DNA from: Pandoraea aquatica
GTDB lineage: Bacteria > Pseudomonadota > Gammaproteobacteria > Burkholderiales > Burkholderiaceae
NCBI RefSeq assembly: GCF_902459565.1
Contig: NZ_CABPSN010000007.1
Location: forward strand, 62,001-126,000
DNA: 64,000 nt
Direction of reading: 5' to 3'
The notes below the pieces were generated by a model, which searched no databases, was not told where the DNA came from, and saw only the letters and a list, made by a program, of their open reading frames with translations. Of this stretch, positions 55,978 through 64,000 are shown piece by piece. The position numbers and the translations under genes were made by a program. The number at the start of each line of letters is the position of its first letter. Positions within the stretch are counted from its first letter, which is position 1.

Positions 55978-57972
55978 GTGTGCCCGACACATGCCCGCAT
56001 AACGTACAGCTGTTTGCATGATGCCGGCGCGCCGCACCGACTTACGGAGTCTCAGTTGAACCCTCTCCCGCCTGCCGCAGTTGCCGGGATACGTCCACAG
56101 GACCGCTTTGGCGCTCCCGCGACAGCGCGCGATGCGCAGCCAGCTTCCGCTCTCTCTTCCTCGCCCTCCGCTCCCACGCCTTACGTTGAGCCCGACGAAG
56201 CATCGCTGCTCGCCGAGTTGTGCGAAGGCATCGGCCTGACCTGCGTGTTTCAGCCGATCGTCGATTTCCGGACGTCCGAAGTCGCGGGTTATGAGGGTCT
56301 CGTGCGCGGGCCTGCGGGCACGTCGATTCATTCGCCGATGGCGCTGTTCGCAGCCGCGCGGCGTCACGGGCTGAGCGGGCCGCTGGAACTTGCCTGTCGT
56401 CGCACGGTGCTGCGCGGGTTTGTCGAGCAGGATTTGCCTGAGCGTCTGTTCCTGAACATCGGTCCGGTCACGCGTGCGCACCCCGGCGGTGGCGTGAGCG
56501 AATCGCTGGGGCTGGACGAGACGTTTGCCATGCTTCAGTCGTTCCGGCTCGCACCGGAGCGAGTGGTGCTCGAACTCACCGAGCACGCGCCGACGCTGGA
56601 CCTGGCGAGCACGCGCGCGTCGCTGACCGCCTACCGTGCGCTGGGCTTCGAAGTGGCGCTCGACGATATGGGCGAGGGCTATGCGAGCTTGCGTCTGTGG
56701 TCGGAGCTGCGGCCGGATTACGTCAAGATCGACCGGCATTTCGTCGACGGGATCGACAGCGACACCGTCAAACTTCAGTTCGTGCGTTCGATGCGTCAGA
56801 TTGCAGAGACGAGCGGCACGCGCGTCATTGCCGAAGGCATCGAGCATGCCGAGGAGCTTCAGGTCGTGCGCGATCTGGGCATCTTCCTAGGGCAGGGGTA
56901 TTTCATTGCGCGTCCCGAGGCGCAGCCGCAGCGGGCGATTACAGCCGATGTGCAGGAAGTGGTGAACGAGCGCCGTGCCTATGTGCATCAGCAGCCCAGT
57001 CAGTTGGGGGCGGGGAATGTGACGCTGGAGCGCATTGCGTCTTACGTCGCGCCTGTATCGCCGGATACGCGCAGTGAGGACGTGGTGGCGCGTTTCGAGA
57101 GCGATCCTGCGCTGGAAGTGCTGCCGGTGGTGGAGCGCGAACGCGCGGTTGGGCTGATCGGACGGGCGTCGCTGATCGGGCGCTTTGCCCGACCGTTCAC
57201 GCGCGAGTTGTACGGACGCAAGCCGTGCTCGGCCGTCATGGAGCCGCGTCCGCTCACGTTCGACAAGGCGGCGCGTGTCGAGGATCTGAGCCGGATGATT
57301 GCCGAAGGGGCGAGCCGTCAGATCGCGGCGGGCTTCATCGTGACGGATCAGGGGCGCTATTTCGGTGTGGCGCAGGGGCATGCGCTGATGCGTCACATCA
57401 CCGATATGCAACTGGATGCGGCGCGCTACGCCAATCCGCTCACGCTGCTGCCGGGCAACGTGCCGATCGACGACTACATGGATCGCATGATCGGTGAGCG
57501 TCAGTCGTTCCACGCGTGCTACGTCGATCTGGATAACTTCAAGCCGTTCAACGACGTGTTCGGCTATCGTCGCGGCGACGACCTGATTCAACTGGTCGCG
57601 CGTGTGCTGATGGCGGTTCGCAATCCCGAGCGCGATTTTTTAGGCCACATCGGTGGCGACGACTTCCTGATCCTGTTCCGCAGCCCCGATTGGGAGGCGC
57701 GCTGCCGCGAGGCGCTGACGCGTTTTGGCGAAGCAGTGACGGAATACTTCCATCCGGATCAGATCGCCGCTGGCGGGTTCGAGGCGGAAGATCGTCGCGG
57801 GATGGTCATCTTCCATCCGATCACGAGTCTGTCGATTGGCGTGGTCGCGGTCACGCCGGAGAGTTTTCCGTCGCACGTGGAAGTTTCTGCTGCGGCCGCC
57901 GATGCGAAGAAGATGGCGAAGCGGGCGCTTGGTAATAGTCTGTTTATCGAGCGGCGTCGGGCGCATCGGTGA
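55978..57972 (+). CDS. EAL-CBS-GGDEF cyclic-di-GMP protein
   Basis: 664 aa, cytoplasmic. EAL phosphodiesterase domain about 75-330: signature is EGL (GYEGLVRG) with the downstream LELTEHAP, ALDDMGEGYAS, DYVKIDRHFVDGI and AEGIEH, so hydrolysis looks possible. Two CBS-like units about 350-470. GGDEF-type domain about 490-660 with GGDDF in place of GGDEF and HACYVDLDNFKPFNDVFGYRRGD. The GTG at 55978 is the longest start; TTG 56056 with GGAG upstream is equally likely, since the first ~60 residues are low-complexity. Confidence 0.88.
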   Translation: MCPTHARITYSCLHDAGAPHRLTESQLNPLPPAAVAGIRPQDRFGAPATARDAQPASALSSSPSAPTPYVEPDEASLLAELCEGIGLTCVFQPIVDFRTSEVAGYEGLVRGPAGTSIHSPMALFAAARRHGLSGPLELACRRTVLRGFVEQDLPERLFLNIGPVTRAHPGGGVSESLGLDETFAMLQSFRLAPERVVLELTEHAPTLDLASTRASLTAYRALGFEVALDDMGEGYASLRLWSELRPDYVKIDRHFVDGIDSDTVKLQFVRSMRQIAETSGTRVIAEGIEHAEELQVVRDLGIFLGQGYFIARPEAQPQRAITADVQEVVNERRAYVHQQPSQLGAGNVTLERIASYVAPVSPDTRSEDVVARFESDPALEVLPVVERERAVGLIGRASLIGRFARPFTRELYGRKPCSAVMEPRPLTFDKAARVEDLSRMIAEGASRQIAAGFIVTDQGRYFGVAQGHALMRHITDMQLDAARYANPLTLLPGNVPIDDYMDRMIGERQSFHACYVDLDNFKPFNDVFGYRRGDDLIQLVARVLMAVRNPERDFLGHIGGDDFLILFRSPDWEARCREALTRFGEAVTEYFHPDQIAAGGFEAEDRRGMVIFHPITSLSIGVVAVTPESFPSHVEVSAAAADAKKMAKRALGNSLFIERRRAHR

Positions 57973-57997
57973 GCTGGTCGGCGGTGCTGCGTCGGAC

Positions 57998-58026
57998 AAA
58001 AAAAGCCCGCCAATTGGCGGGCTTTT
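57998..58026. terminator. Bidirectional terminator
   Basis: Stem AAAAGCCCGCC / GGCGGGCTTTT with an AATT loop, between convergent genes. Confidence 0.9.
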
Positions 58027-58046
58027 CGTTTGCGTCACATTAAAGC

Positions 58047-59663
58047 TCAGTGCGACAACGCCGGCATACCTTCCATCTCGGCAGCATCGCTTTCACGCTC
58101 TTCCGACAGATACGGCGTGCGCCAGCCAGCCTTCACGCCCCAGTGATAGAACGCGAGCGACAGCACCGCGACGATGACCATGTCCCAGCCGTAGGGTAGC
58201 AGACCGAGACCACCGAATTCCTTGCTGCCGACGTACGAGCAAAGCGCCATGCACGGCAGATAGCCAATCAGCCACCACGAGGCCTTGAGGTCGCGTCCGA
58301 AACCTTGCCAGTTGTCCTTCGCCTGATAGTAGAAGTAGACCGGCAGCGCCACGACCACCAGCACGATGATCTGGCCCGTCAGCGGCCAGCGGGCCCAGTA
58401 CAGAATCAGTGAGGCACACACAAATGCGAACGGCGCGATCAGCGACAGGCCCGGCAGGCGCAGCGGACGGTGCATGTCCGGTGCCGAGCGACGCAGCGAC
58501 ATCACGCTGATCGGGCCCGTCAGATACGAAATCACCGTCGCCACCGAGATCACGGCCGCCAGCGAATCCCAACCGCGGAAGAAGAACATGAAGATGAACG
58601 AGATCGCGAGGTTGAACCACATCGCCTGACGCGGCACACCGTACAGCGGATGCACACGACCGAAGATGGCGGGCAACGTGCGGTTACGCTCCATCGCGTA
58701 AATCATGCGGCTCGTCGTCGCCATGTACGTCGTGCCCGTGCCACTGGGGCTCAGGAACGCGTCGAAGTACAGCACGATCGCCAGCCAGTTCAAGCCCAGT
58801 GCAATCGCCAGTTCGGCGAACGGCGAGCTGAAGCTCACCATGTGCCAGCCACCCGCGAGTTGCTCCGGCGACAGCGCGCCGATGTACGCAACTTGCAGCA
58901 GCAAATAGATGACGGTCGCGAGCAGGATCGAGCCGACGACCGCAAACGGAATGCTGCGGCCCGGATCGCGTGCTTCACCCGCGAGGTTCACCGGACTCTG
59001 GAAACCGTTGAACGCGAACACGATGCCGGACGTGGCAACAGCAGTCAGCACCGCCGACATGCCGTTCGGCGCGAAGCCGCCATGCTCGGCGATGTTGAAG
59101 TTGCCCGGATGGAAACCGGCAATGATCAGACCGGCGATGGTCAGCGCGGGAATCGCGAACTTGAAGAGCGTAATCGCCGTGTTCGCACGCGCGAAGAGCT
59201 TCACACCCCAGTAGTTCAGCATGAAGTAGACGATCACGAGCAGGGCGGACAACACCAGCCCGCTCGTGGTGAGCGTGCCGTCCACGAACAGGGCGTGCGC
59301 CCAGTCGTACGGCCACGTGCTCATGTACTGGATCGACGCTTCGGCCTCGATCGGGATCACCGACACGATGGCGATCCAGTTGGCCCAGGCAGCGATAAAG
59401 CCGACGAGACTGCCGTGCGAGTAACGCGAGTAGCGCACCATGCCGCCCGATTCGGGGAACATCGCGCCGAGTTCGGCGTACGTCAGGGCAATGGCGAGAA
59501 TCACGACAGCGCCGATGAGCCAGGCGAGAAGGGCCGCCGGTCCGGCGATTTTGGCGGCTTTCCAGGCACCGAACAGCCAGCCGGAGCCGATGATCGAGCC
59601 GAGACCGGTCAACATCAGGGCGAACGGCCCGATGTTGCGCATGAGGGATTGGTTGTTATCCAT
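58047..59663 (-). CDS. APC family amino-acid permease
   Basis: 538 aa, 12 or more hydrophobic segments. Starts RNIGPFALMLTGLGSIIGSGWLFGAWKAAKIAGPAALLAWLIGA, the amino acid-polyamine-organocation signature, with YAELGAMFPESGGMVRYSRYSHGS. ATG at 59663; the long upstream in-frame extension is not protein-like. Substrate unknown; a GABA-type substrate would suit the gabD-like gene upstream on the same strand. Confidence 0.9.
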   Translation of the reverse strand: MDNNQSLMRNIGPFALMLTGLGSIIGSGWLFGAWKAAKIAGPAALLAWLIGAVVILAIALTYAELGAMFPESGGMVRYSRYSHGSLVGFIAAWANWIAIVSVIPIEAEASIQYMSTWPYDWAHALFVDGTLTTSGLVLSALLVIVYFMLNYWGVKLFARANTAITLFKFAIPALTIAGLIIAGFHPGNFNIAEHGGFAPNGMSAVLTAVATSGIVFAFNGFQSPVNLAGEARDPGRSIPFAVVGSILLATVIYLLLQVAYIGALSPEQLAGGWHMVSFSSPFAELAIALGLNWLAIVLYFDAFLSPSGTGTTYMATTSRMIYAMERNRTLPAIFGRVHPLYGVPRQAMWFNLAISFIFMFFFRGWDSLAAVISVATVISYLTGPISVMSLRRSAPDMHRPLRLPGLSLIAPFAFVCASLILYWARWPLTGQIIVLVVVALPVYFYYQAKDNWQGFGRDLKASWWLIGYLPCMALCSYVGSKEFGGLGLLPYGWDMVIVAVLSLAFYHWGVKAGWRTPYLSEERESDAAEMEGMPALSH

Positions 59664-60072
59664 AGATGTCTTCTCCACGCCCGGGGGGTACAACGCAGAC
59701 GCCCGCAAGGAGCGGGGGATGCATTGCGCGAGGGCGGACACGGCCGTCAGGCCGTCGCCATCACAAGGAGCATGACGGCGCGGGGGAGGCGCTGACGGAC
59801 GCGACTTCTGTTGATCGGCTTCGCGAGACTGCACCGGCTTCCGACGGGGGTACCGCAATTGGCGTATGAGACGACCGAATTGGGGTCGGAGTCGCGGTTC
59901 GCGAAAAAAGCGCGATTCTACCCGAGCCGGACCCCATCTGTGGGACTTTGTAACGTTTGTCCGATGGCGTCCGGTTCGGCGACGTTAGGTCGAAATGGGC
60001 GCAGCCCAGTCACGGCGCGGCTCACGCCGTGGGAAAGCGACTATTACAAATTGTTAAAGGGTCAGATGATTT
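59664..60072. other. Non-coding gap, nothing assigned
   Basis: About 400 bp between the permease start and the stop of the upstream dehydrogenase gene. Presumably holds the permease promoter. No gene or hairpin recognised. Confidence 0.4.
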
Positions 60073-61590
60073 TCACATCCCGGCGAGGCAGAGATACTTC
60101 ATCTCAAGGTACTCGTCGATGCCGTATTTCGACCCCTCACGCCCCAGTCCGGACTGCTTGACCCCGCCGAATGGCGCGACCTCGTTCGAGATGAGGCCGG
60201 TGTTGATGCCGACCATGCCCGCCTCGATGCCCTCGGCGACGCGCCATACGCGGCCTACGTCGCGCGCGAAGAAATACGACGCCAGCCCGAAGTCAGATGC
60301 GTTTGCCAGCCGGATGCCGTCGGCTTCGTCCTTGAAACGGAAGACTGGCGCGACCGGGCCGAACGTCTCCTCCTGCGCCACGAGCATGTCGGCACTGGCG
60401 TCGGCCACGACAGTCGGTTCGAAGAAGCGACCGTGCAGCACCTTGCCACCGACGGTGACACGTCCGCCCTTGGCGACGGCATCCTCCACGTGACGCTCGA
60501 CCTTGGCGATGGCGGCGTCTTCGATAAGCGGGCCGATCGCCACGCCCGGCTCGAAGCCATTGCCCACGCGCAGGCGGCTCACCGCGGCAGTGAGCTTTTC
60601 GACGAAGGCATCGTAAATCCCGTCTTGTGCGTAGATGCGGTTGGCGCAGACGCACGTTTGTCCCGCATTGCGGAATTTGGACGCGATGCAGCCTTCGACG
60701 GCTGCATCGACGTCGGCGTCGTCAAACACCAGAAACGGCGCGAGGCCGCCGAGTTCGAGCGCCACCTTCTTGATGGTGGACGCACATTGCTCCATCAACT
60801 TCGCGCCGACCGGCGTCGAACCGGTGAAGGAGAGATGGCGCACGCGCGGGCTGGACGTCAGCACGTTGCCGACGTCCGACGAGTTTTTCGACGTCACGAC
60901 ATTGAACACGCCCTTGGGCAACCCGGCGCGGTCGGCCAGTTCGGCCAGAGCCAACGCAGACAGCGGGGTGAGCCGGGCCGGTTTGACCACGATCGTGCAG
61001 CCCGCCGCGATGGCCGGGGCGATCTTGCGGGTGATCATCGCGATGGGGAAGTTCCACGGCGTGATCGATGCGCACACGCCGATGGGCTGCTTCAGCACCA
61101 ACAGGCGCTTGCCGCCTTCGGGCGAGGCCAGCACGTCGCCGTCGATCCGTTTGGCTTCTTCGGCGAACCACTCGATGAACGACGCGCCATACGCGACTTC
61201 ACCCTTGGCTTCGGCCAGCGGCTTGCCTTGTTCGGCCGTCATGATCGCGCCGAGGTCGTCCTGCGCCGCCATGATGAGATCGAACCAGTGACGCATGATG
61301 CGTGCGCGTTCCTTGCCGGTCTTGCTGCGCCATTCGGGCAGGGCGGCTTCGGCAGCGACGAGTGCGCGCTCGGTTTCCTTCGCGCCGAGATCGGCCACTT
61401 GTGCGATTTCGGCGTCGGTGGCCGGATCGTTGACCGAGAAGGTGGCGTGGGAGTCGGCTTGCGTCCAGTCACCGTCGATGTAGGCATTGAACTTGAGCAG
61501 ATCGGGATCTTTGAGACGGGCCAGCGCGGGATGCGCTTTGGCCGAGGCGTGAGGAGAGTGTGAAGCGCGGGAGGTAGGGGATGAGGACAC
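60073..61590 (-). CDS. gabD: Succinate-semialdehyde dehydrogenase (GabD-like)
   Basis: NAD(P)-dependent aldehyde dehydrogenase, 505 aa. Motifs: ITPWNFPIAMITRKIAPAIAAGCTIVVKPA, FTGSTPVGAKLM, catalytic Glu in VALELGG, catalytic Cys in FRNAGQTCVCANRIY, and EETFGPVAPVFRF. GTG start at 61590 with AAGGAG seven bases upstream. The residue after ELGG is Leu (ELGGLAPFLVF) where Asn is usual. Oxidises succinate semialdehyde to succinate in GABA use, or a similar semialdehyde. Confidence 0.9.
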   Translation of the reverse strand: MSSSPTSRASHSPHASAKAHPALARLKDPDLLKFNAYIDGDWTQADSHATFSVNDPATDAEIAQVADLGAKETERALVAAEAALPEWRSKTGKERARIMRHWFDLIMAAQDDLGAIMTAEQGKPLAEAKGEVAYGASFIEWFAEEAKRIDGDVLASPEGGKRLLVLKQPIGVCASITPWNFPIAMITRKIAPAIAAGCTIVVKPARLTPLSALALAELADRAGLPKGVFNVVTSKNSSDVGNVLTSSPRVRHLSFTGSTPVGAKLMEQCASTIKKVALELGGLAPFLVFDDADVDAAVEGCIASKFRNAGQTCVCANRIYAQDGIYDAFVEKLTAAVSRLRVGNGFEPGVAIGPLIEDAAIAKVERHVEDAVAKGGRVTVGGKVLHGRFFEPTVVADASADMLVAQEETFGPVAPVFRFKDEADGIRLANASDFGLASYFFARDVGRVWRVAEGIEAGMVGINTGLISNEVAPFGGVKQSGLGREGSKYGIDEYLEMKYLCLAGM

Positions 61591-61740
61591 GATTAGCTCC
61601 TTTCGATGACCGGTCGGTGCGCTCAGGGGGAGGTCGCGCCGACCCGGGGGACGGAAACGGATACGGCTTATCTGTCTTTCGGGTGCCAGCTTACTCTATT
61701 GATAGAGAGCGTTCGAGACGCCCCGTGCGCATTGCGCACA

Positions 61741-61780
61741 AACACAAACGCCGGCAGCCTGACGGCCACCGGCGTTCGGT
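61741..61780 (-). terminator. Terminator downstream of the ubiD gene
   Basis: Minus-strand stem AACGCCGG / CCGGCGTT with a 14-nt loop, followed by TTTGTGTTTGTG. Confidence 0.6.
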
Positions 61781-61803
61781 ACGACGCGGGATCGTGGCCG
61801 GTT

Positions 61804-63354
61804 TTACAGGCCGAGATCCTTATATAGAGCAGCCATGCGCGCGTCGACGTCGGCGGTCATTTCGATCGGACGCCCCCACTCGCGCGAAGTTTCGCCCGGC
61901 CACTTGTTGGTCGCGTCGATCCCCATCTTCGAGCCCAGCCCGGCCTTGGGCGAGGCGAAATCGAGATAGTCGATGGGGGTCTGGTCGACGAGTGTGGTGT
62001 CGCGCGTCGGGTCCACGCGGGTCGTGATCGCCCAGATCACTTCCTTCCAGTCGCGAATATCGACGTCTTCGTCCACCACGACGATGAACTTCGTATACAT
62101 GAACTGGCGCAGGAAGCTCCACACCCCGAACATCACGCGCTTGGCATGGCCCGGATAGGCCTTCTTCATCTGGACGATGGCCATCCGGTAGCTGCAACCC
62201 TCAGGCGGTAGATAGAAGTCGGTGATTTCCGGGAATTGCTTTTGCAGCAGCGGTACGAACACTTCATTTAGCGCTACGCCGAGCACAGCCGGTTCGTCGG
62301 GCGGCTTACCCGTGTAGGTCGAGTGATAGACGGCGTTGCGGCGCATCGTAATGCGCTCGATCTTGAATACCGGGAACCACTCCTGCTCGTTGTAATAGCC
62401 GGTGTGGTCGCCGTAGGGGCCTTCGAGCGCGTGTTCATAACCGGCAGTCGCGCCGCGCGAGGGCGGCGGCGGTGCGCCTTCGGGTACGACAGGCGGTTGT
62501 TCGGACGGGTAAATGAAACCTTCCAATACGATCTCGGCACGGGCAGGCACGCGTAGCGACTCCAGTCCGGGTGTCACGCACTTGGCCAATTCCGTACGGC
62601 TGCCACGCAGCAAGCCGGCAAATTGATACTCGGAGAGCGTATCGGGGACGGGGGTGACGGCACCGAGCATGGTCGCCGGGTCGGCACCGAGGGCGACGGC
62701 AATCGGAAACGGCTTGCCCGGATTCGCCTGTGCGAACTCACGGAAATCCAGCGCACCGCCCCGATGAGCGAGCCAGCGCATGATGACTTCGTTGCGGCTG
62801 ATGACCTGCTGACGATAGATGCCGAGGTTCTGACGCTTACGGTGCGGGCCCTTCGTAATAACCAGCCCCCACGTAATTAGCGGTGCCGCATCGCCGGGCC
62901 AGCAAGTCTGGATCGGCAGACGGGAGAGATCGACGTCGTCGCCCTCCCAGACGATCTCCTGGCACACCGGACTACTGACTTCCTTCGGGGCCATGTCCCA
63001 CACGGCCTTCGCCATGCCGAGCAGCTTGCCTGCATCCTTCAGCCCGCGCGGCGGCTCCGGTTCCTTGAGCGTCGAGAGAAGGCGGCCGATATCGCGCAGC
63101 GAACTGAGCGCGTTCTCGCCGTCCTCGACACCCATCCCCAGTGCCACTCGTTCAGGGGTGCCAAACAAGTTGGCGAGCACGGGCATGTCATGACCGGTCG
63201 GCCGCTCGAACCACAGGGCCGGGCCGCCGGCTTTGAGCACGCGGTCGGCCAGCGCTGTCATCTCAAGCACCGGCGAGACCGGCACGTCTACGCGACGAAG
63301 CTGGCCGGATCGCTCCAGTTGCGCGGTGAAGTCACGAAGATCGAGATATTTCAT
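61804..63354 (-). CDS. ubiD: UbiD family decarboxylase
   Basis: 3-octaprenyl-4-hydroxybenzoate carboxy-lyase, 516 aa, prenylated-FMN dependent, ubiquinone synthesis. Start [22 protein letters not shown] at ATG 63354 matches the family. Contains [55 protein letters not shown] and [13 protein letters not shown]. The partner UbiX gene is not in the window. Confidence 0.93.
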   Translation of the reverse strand: MKYLDLRDFTAQLERSGQLRRVDVPVSPVLEMTALADRVLKAGGPALWFERPTGHDMPVLANLFGTPERVALGMGVEDGENALSSLRDIGRLLSTLKEPEPPRGLKDAGKLLGMAKAVWDMAPKEVSSPVCQEIVWEGDDVDLSRLPIQTCWPGDAAPLITWGLVITKGPHRKRQNLGIYRQQVISRNEVIMRWLAHRGGALDFREFAQANPGKPFPIAVALGADPATMLGAVTPVPDTLSEYQFAGLLRGSRTELAKCVTPGLESLRVPARAEIVLEGFIYPSEQPPVVPEGAPPPPSRGATAGYEHALEGPYGDHTGYYNEQEWFPVFKIERITMRRNAVYHSTYTGKPPDEPAVLGVALNEVFVPLLQKQFPEITDFYLPPEGCSYRMAIVQMKKAYPGHAKRVMFGVWSFLRQFMYTKFIVVVDEDVDIRDWKEVIWAITTRVDPTRDTTLVDQTPIDYLDFASPKAGLGSKMGIDATNKWPGETSREWGRPIEMTADVDARMAALYKDLGL

Positions 63355-63551
63355 GAAACAAACCGTTACCAAAAATTTTTACGAAATTCATACGTCCGGA
63401 TCGAACGGGCGTTTGAATCGCGTGAAAGTCGGGGTGACACCCTTGTAAACGCGGGGTGGGGCAGGGCATTTTACCGGCCAAGGCGGTAAAACGTCACGGC
63501 AAAACAGGTGTTACAAATTACTTTTTGTAATGATTTTGACTGTTAATAGTA

Positions 63552-63579
63552 TTGACGGTTTATATATCACTGCTACAAT
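63552..63579 (+). promoter_or_regulatory. Sigma-70 promoter of the 3'-most transcript
   Basis: TTGACG (63552-63557), 16-bp spacer, TACAAT (63574-63579). Predicted start near 63587, giving a leader of about 335 bases before the ATG at 63923. Confidence 0.7.
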
Positions 63580-63586
63580 CCGCCCG

Positions 63587-63922
63587 TTGAATCCAGAAAG
63601 GCGGCTTCGATGACGGGTAGGCCGACCCGCTCGAGCTTAGCGACAACTACAACATCGACGTGGATTTTCAGTGGCTGGTTTTCTCACCGAGGTCGGGAAA
63701 CCAGTGTTTTAGGAAGCAGCGCGAGCGATAGCTCGTCAGCGCCAGAGACCTGAACAGGTCGGCGCGCTGCGGCGGTAGCGGCATCGTCCATGACAACACG
63801 ATGCACCGCCTCTTTCCATATGCCGTAAGTAAGCGCTTAACGGGATGCCTGGCGGGCATACCGGCTTACTTCCTTACGCCCCGGGGCCACCCCGTGGTGA
63901 CGGCGTAACCGGAGTACGTAGT
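63587..63922 (+). ncRNA. Long structured leader (candidate riboswitch or attenuator)
   Basis: About 335 bases without a good ORF. Stable hairpins: CTGGTTTTC / GGAAACCAG near 63674-63708; an outer AAGTAAGC (63827-63834) / GCTTACTT (63864-63871) stem enclosing ATGCC-TGGC-GGGCAT. The position between promoter and start codon suggests regulation, but I could not match a known riboswitch class. Confidence 0.45.
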
Positions 63923-64000
63923 ATGAAGAAGTCTGGTTTATCACCCTGGCTACTGGCCGTGTTCGGTGCGCTTCGCGCGCGCGGCGCGGCAACGGTAGCC
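63923..64000 (+). CDS. Unidentified gene, 5' end only
   Basis: ATG at 63923 with GGAG at 63911-63914. 26 codons are visible (MKKSGLSPWLLAVFGALRAR, then GAATVA), a mixture of basic residues and hydrophobic helix that could be a membrane or exported N-terminus. Too short to identify. Confidence 0.5.
   Translation, partial: MKKSGLSPWLLAVFGALRARGAATVA

Noticed and set aside
63609-63752. Small frame beginning MTGRPTRSSLATTTTSTW in the 63.6-kb leader
   Set aside because: No ribosome site; more likely part of a structured leader, although a leader peptide cannot be excluded.

Overview
The window is GC-rich beta-proteobacterial chromosome of the order Burkholderiales. Several Burkholderiales-type general porins, LysR and IclR regulators, a sulfoacetate operon of the Cupriavidus/Burkholderia type and an OmpV/MipA protein next to RstAB all fit. 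Pandoraea, Burkholderia or a close relative is my best guess, but the sequence gives no rRNA or other firm marker. I found no tRNA, rRNA, insertion sequence, prophage or CRISPR array.

Layout. 1-4.6 kb: a cut-off porin divergent from an N-formylglutamate amidohydrolase / IclR / YfcC-type transporter operon; both sides carry the same TGTTTTA-N5-TAAAACA operator. 4.9-6.0 kb: a GC-poor overlapping pair, an unknown protein and a HEPN-domain protein, abutting rhlE. 6-12 kb: rhlE, an HTH regulator with a beta-propeller protein, and ahpC-ahpF. 12-13.2 kb: a lipoprotein. 13.7-25.9 kb: a pvf/mgo-type diazeniumdiolate signal biosynthesis locus: phosphopantetheinyl transferase, aldo/keto reductase, sensorless sigma-54 activator, LysR regulator, aminotransferase, then mgoD-mgoA-mgoC-mgoB homologues read on the minus strand. 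26-31.6 kb: sauR and sauSTU, uptake of sulfoacetate and its conversion to sulfoacetaldehyde. 31.7-36.2 kb: a porin translationally coupled to an ABC importer. 36.5-40.9 kb: rstBA, mipA and a reductase. 40.9-46.5 kb: LysR genes, a PfkB kinase, a TauE/SafE exporter and a soluble chemoreceptor. 46.5-52.9 kb: small exported and stress proteins (entericidin, CsbD, two DUF1328 proteins, a ferritin-like protein) around a CHASE3-type histidine kinase and two response regulators. 53-55.7 kb: metNIQ. 56-63.4 kb: an EAL-CBS-GGDEF protein, an APC permease, gabD-like and ubiD-like genes. 63.5-64 kb: a sigma-70 promoter, a long structured leader and the first codons of an unidentified gene.

The most notable system is the pvf/mgo locus. 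An almost identical -24/-12 sigma-54 promoter precedes both the phosphopantetheinyl transferase gene (TGGCATCCAAATTGCT) and the first biosynthetic gene (TGGCATCGAACTTGCT). Each has the same dyad, ACACCTGT-N11-ACAGGTGT, 60-100 bp upstream, where an enhancer for a sigma-54 activator should lie. The locus encodes such an activator, lacking any N-terminal sensor domain. I infer that it co-activates carrier-protein priming, an aldo/keto reductase and the synthesis operon. This control differs from the Gac control known for Pseudomonas mgo/pvf genes.
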